A stretch of 6,994 nucleotides of DNA from Hyphomicrobiales bacterium. GTDB taxonomy: Bacteria; Pseudomonadota; Alphaproteobacteria; Rhizobiales; Devosiaceae. Below are positions 5,583 through 6,994 of the stretch, piece by piece. The stretch's first letter is position 1. Every line of letters begins with the position of its first letter. The notes beneath the pieces are model-generated. The model was not told the origin of the DNA. It saw only the letters and a list, made by a program, of their open reading frames with translations, and did no database searches. The position numbers and the translations under genes were made by a program. The stretch lies in assembly GCA_028290345.1 (NCBI GenBank), contig JAQGKB010000099.1, positions 1-6,994 of the forward strand, given 5' to 3'.

Positions 5583-6994
5583 TCAGACCAGCGGCGACCG
5601 GCGGTGCGGATGCTCGGCGAAGGCCAGGTCCCGGGCCGTGGCGCGACGGTACATCTCGTCGAGATAAGGCCTGACCTCGCTCGCGCCTTCACGCATCGCG
5701 GGGCAATCTTCGCGGCGGAAGCGCTCGGCGGCCTCCGAAATTCGCCCGCGCATTTGCTCGGCATCGATCAGCGTCAGCCGGCGGTCGTGCATGACGACGC
5801 GGCCGCGGATGATCGAGGTCTTGACCGCTTCCGAGTTGACGCTAAAGGCGATCTGCTGGATCGGATCGTGCAGCGGCAGGAAACCCCAGTCATAGCGATC
5901 GAGCAGGATGACATCGGCCTGCTTGCCGACTTCGAGCGAGCCGACCCGGTCGCCGATCATGGCCGATCGCGCCGCCCCATGCGTGGCCATCTCATAGGCC
6001 TCATGGGCGGAAACCCAGCGGGTATAGTCGTGCGTGCCGATCTTATGCAGCGTGGCGGCGGCCTTGATCGCCTGGAAAATGTCGGCGGTATCGGCGGAAG
6101 CCACCCCGTCGCAGCCCAGCGCCACGTTGACGCCGGCCTCCTTCAGCAGCCGGATCGGGGAGACGCCCGAGCCGAGCTTGAGGTTGGCGAGGGGATTGTG
6201 GGTGATGGAACAGCCGGCCTCGCCCATGATGGCGATGTCATCCGCGGTCAGCCACACGGCGTGGTTCATGGTGAGCCGGTGCGTCATCGCGCCGACGTCT
6301 TTCAGGTGCGCGACGTGGGTCTTGCCATAAAATTCCTGCGCCGTGACGGCCTGGGTCTTGGTTTCAAGCACGTGGCAATGGATCGGCAGGTCGAGATCGG
6401 CCGACAGGCGGGCGACTTCGCCCATCAGCGCGCCCGAGCAGCGCTGCGGGCCGCACGGCCCGAGGATGATCCGCATGCCGTCCTTTTCGTGCCATCTGGC
6501 GTGGTGGTCGCGGAAGAGCGCAATCTGGTCCTGCCACGGCACCTGCGGAATGGCTTCGAGCCGCGCCTTGAGCTCGGGCGGGACGAGGTCCGCGATGAAC
6601 GGCAGGCCGTTGAGGAAGGAATGATTCCACATCGAGGCGGTGATCGAGGCGCCGAGTCCGAGATCGCGGTACGCCGTGGCGGTTGCGTCCACCGCGTTGG
6701 GATCGCAGAACATGTTGATGCAGTCGTCCTGGAGGGTCGTGACCCCGGACATCACCGACACGATGCCTACCAGCATGGCGCGCAAATAGTGCTCTTCCCA
6801 GCTGAGGCTTCGCATGTTGAAGGGTGGATAGACTTCGGAGATCCAGAGCTCGAGCGGCAGGTTGTCGTACCGCCCCATCTCGAAACCCTCGTTGGAGTGC
6901 ATGTGGGCATCGATGAAGCCGGGCAGCACCAGCGAGCGCGAGGCGTCGATGATCTCGAGATCGTTGCGGCCGGCCACGTCGAGGTCAGGACCGA
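5583..6994 (-). CDS. Metal-dependent amidohydrolase, ATZ/TRZ deaminase-like (5' end outside window)
   Basis: The frame is open to the window edge. The GTG at 6977 is internal, because GPDLDV in front of it continues the small beta domain that precedes the barrel in this family. About 470 residues are visible, including the complete C-terminus. The metal-site motifs are intact: DAHMH (histidine codons at 6903-6905 and 6897-6899), IHCHVLET (6378-6380 and 6372-6374), MNHAVWL (6261-6263) and LGCDG (aspartate at 6108-6110). Together with THNPLANLKLGSG these point to the mononuclear subtype III amidohydrolases: chlorotriazine hydrolases, guanine/cytosine-type and S-adenosylhomocysteine/methylthioadenosine deaminases. 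The C-terminal VGSLEVGKQADVILLD is the usual return of the beta domain. It is cytoplasmic, with no signal peptide in the visible part. The substrate cannot be assigned; an aminated purine, pyrimidine or triazine-like ring is the family expectation. The true start and any upstream transporter genes lie beyond 6994. Confidence 0.92.
   Translation of the reverse strand, partial: GPDLDVAGRNDLEIIDASRSLVLPGFIDAHMHSNEGFEMGRYDNLPLELWISEVYPPFNMRSLSWEEHYLRAMLVGIVSVMSGVTTLQDDCINMFCDPNAVDATATAYRDLGLGASITASMWNHSFLNGLPFIADLVPPELKARLEAIPQVPWQDQIALFRDHHARWHEKDGMRIILGPCGPQRCSGALMGEVARLSADLDLPIHCHVLETKTQAVTAQEFYGKTHVAHLKDVGAMTHRLTMNHAVWLTADDIAIMGEAGCSITHNPLANLKLGSGVSPIRLLKEAGVNVALGCDGVASADTADIFQAIKAAATLHKIGTHDYTRWVSAHEAYEMATHGAARSAMIGDRVGSLEVGKQADVILLDRYDWGFLPLHDPIQQIAFSVNSEAVKTSIIRGRVVMHDRRLTLIDAEQMRGRISEAAERFRREDCPAMREGASEVRPYLDEMYRRATARDLAFAEHPHRRSPLV

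Overview
The window is GC-rich, tightly packed chromosomal DNA with strong GC-rich codon bias and good Shine-Dalgarno sites. Gene content and protein style suggest an alphaproteobacterium of the order Hyphomicrobiales (Rhizobium/Devosia-like). The beta-glucosidase reads like Agrobacterium Cbg1, and the D,D-carboxypeptidase, TusA-type protein and CAP-type lipoprotein are all styles familiar in that order. This placement comes from remembered families, not from a search. I see no tRNA, rRNA, CRISPR, insertion sequence or phage gene.

Layout, left to right. (1) Bases 1-115 are a left-edge leader, followed by a plus-strand family 3 beta-glucosidase with an inserted PA14 domain (127-2589). (2) A 180-base gap between convergent genes holds several C/G-rich stem-loops and looks like a degenerate repetitive extragenic element. 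(3) A minus-strand DJ-1/PfpI-family protein (2770-3360) follows. (4) A 174-base divergent intergenic region carries a plausible sigma70-type promoter. (5) It drives a plus-strand secreted D-alanyl-D-alanine carboxypeptidase (3535-4683). (6) Convergent to it is a minus-strand pair: a CAP-like lipoprotein (4922-5410) and an overlapping TusA-type sulfur-carrier protein (4690-4956). That pair ends at a clear rho-independent terminator wedged into the stop codons of both converging genes. (7) A 172-base spacer precedes the 3' part of a minus-strand metal-dependent amidohydrolase of the ATZ/TRZ deaminase type (5583-6994), whose 5' end lies outside the window.

The genes do not form one obvious pathway. 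The beta-glucosidase serves plant or oligosaccharide glucoside catabolism, the carboxypeptidase trims periplasmic peptidoglycan, the TusA-type protein handles sulfur in the cytoplasm, and the amidohydrolase probably deaminates or dechlorinates a heterocycle. The CAP-like lipoprotein and TusA-type genes are the only pair with sequence evidence of coupling (35-base overlap, one shared terminator). I found no convincing new system. The most notable structure is the compact terminator between the carboxypeptidase and TusA-type genes.
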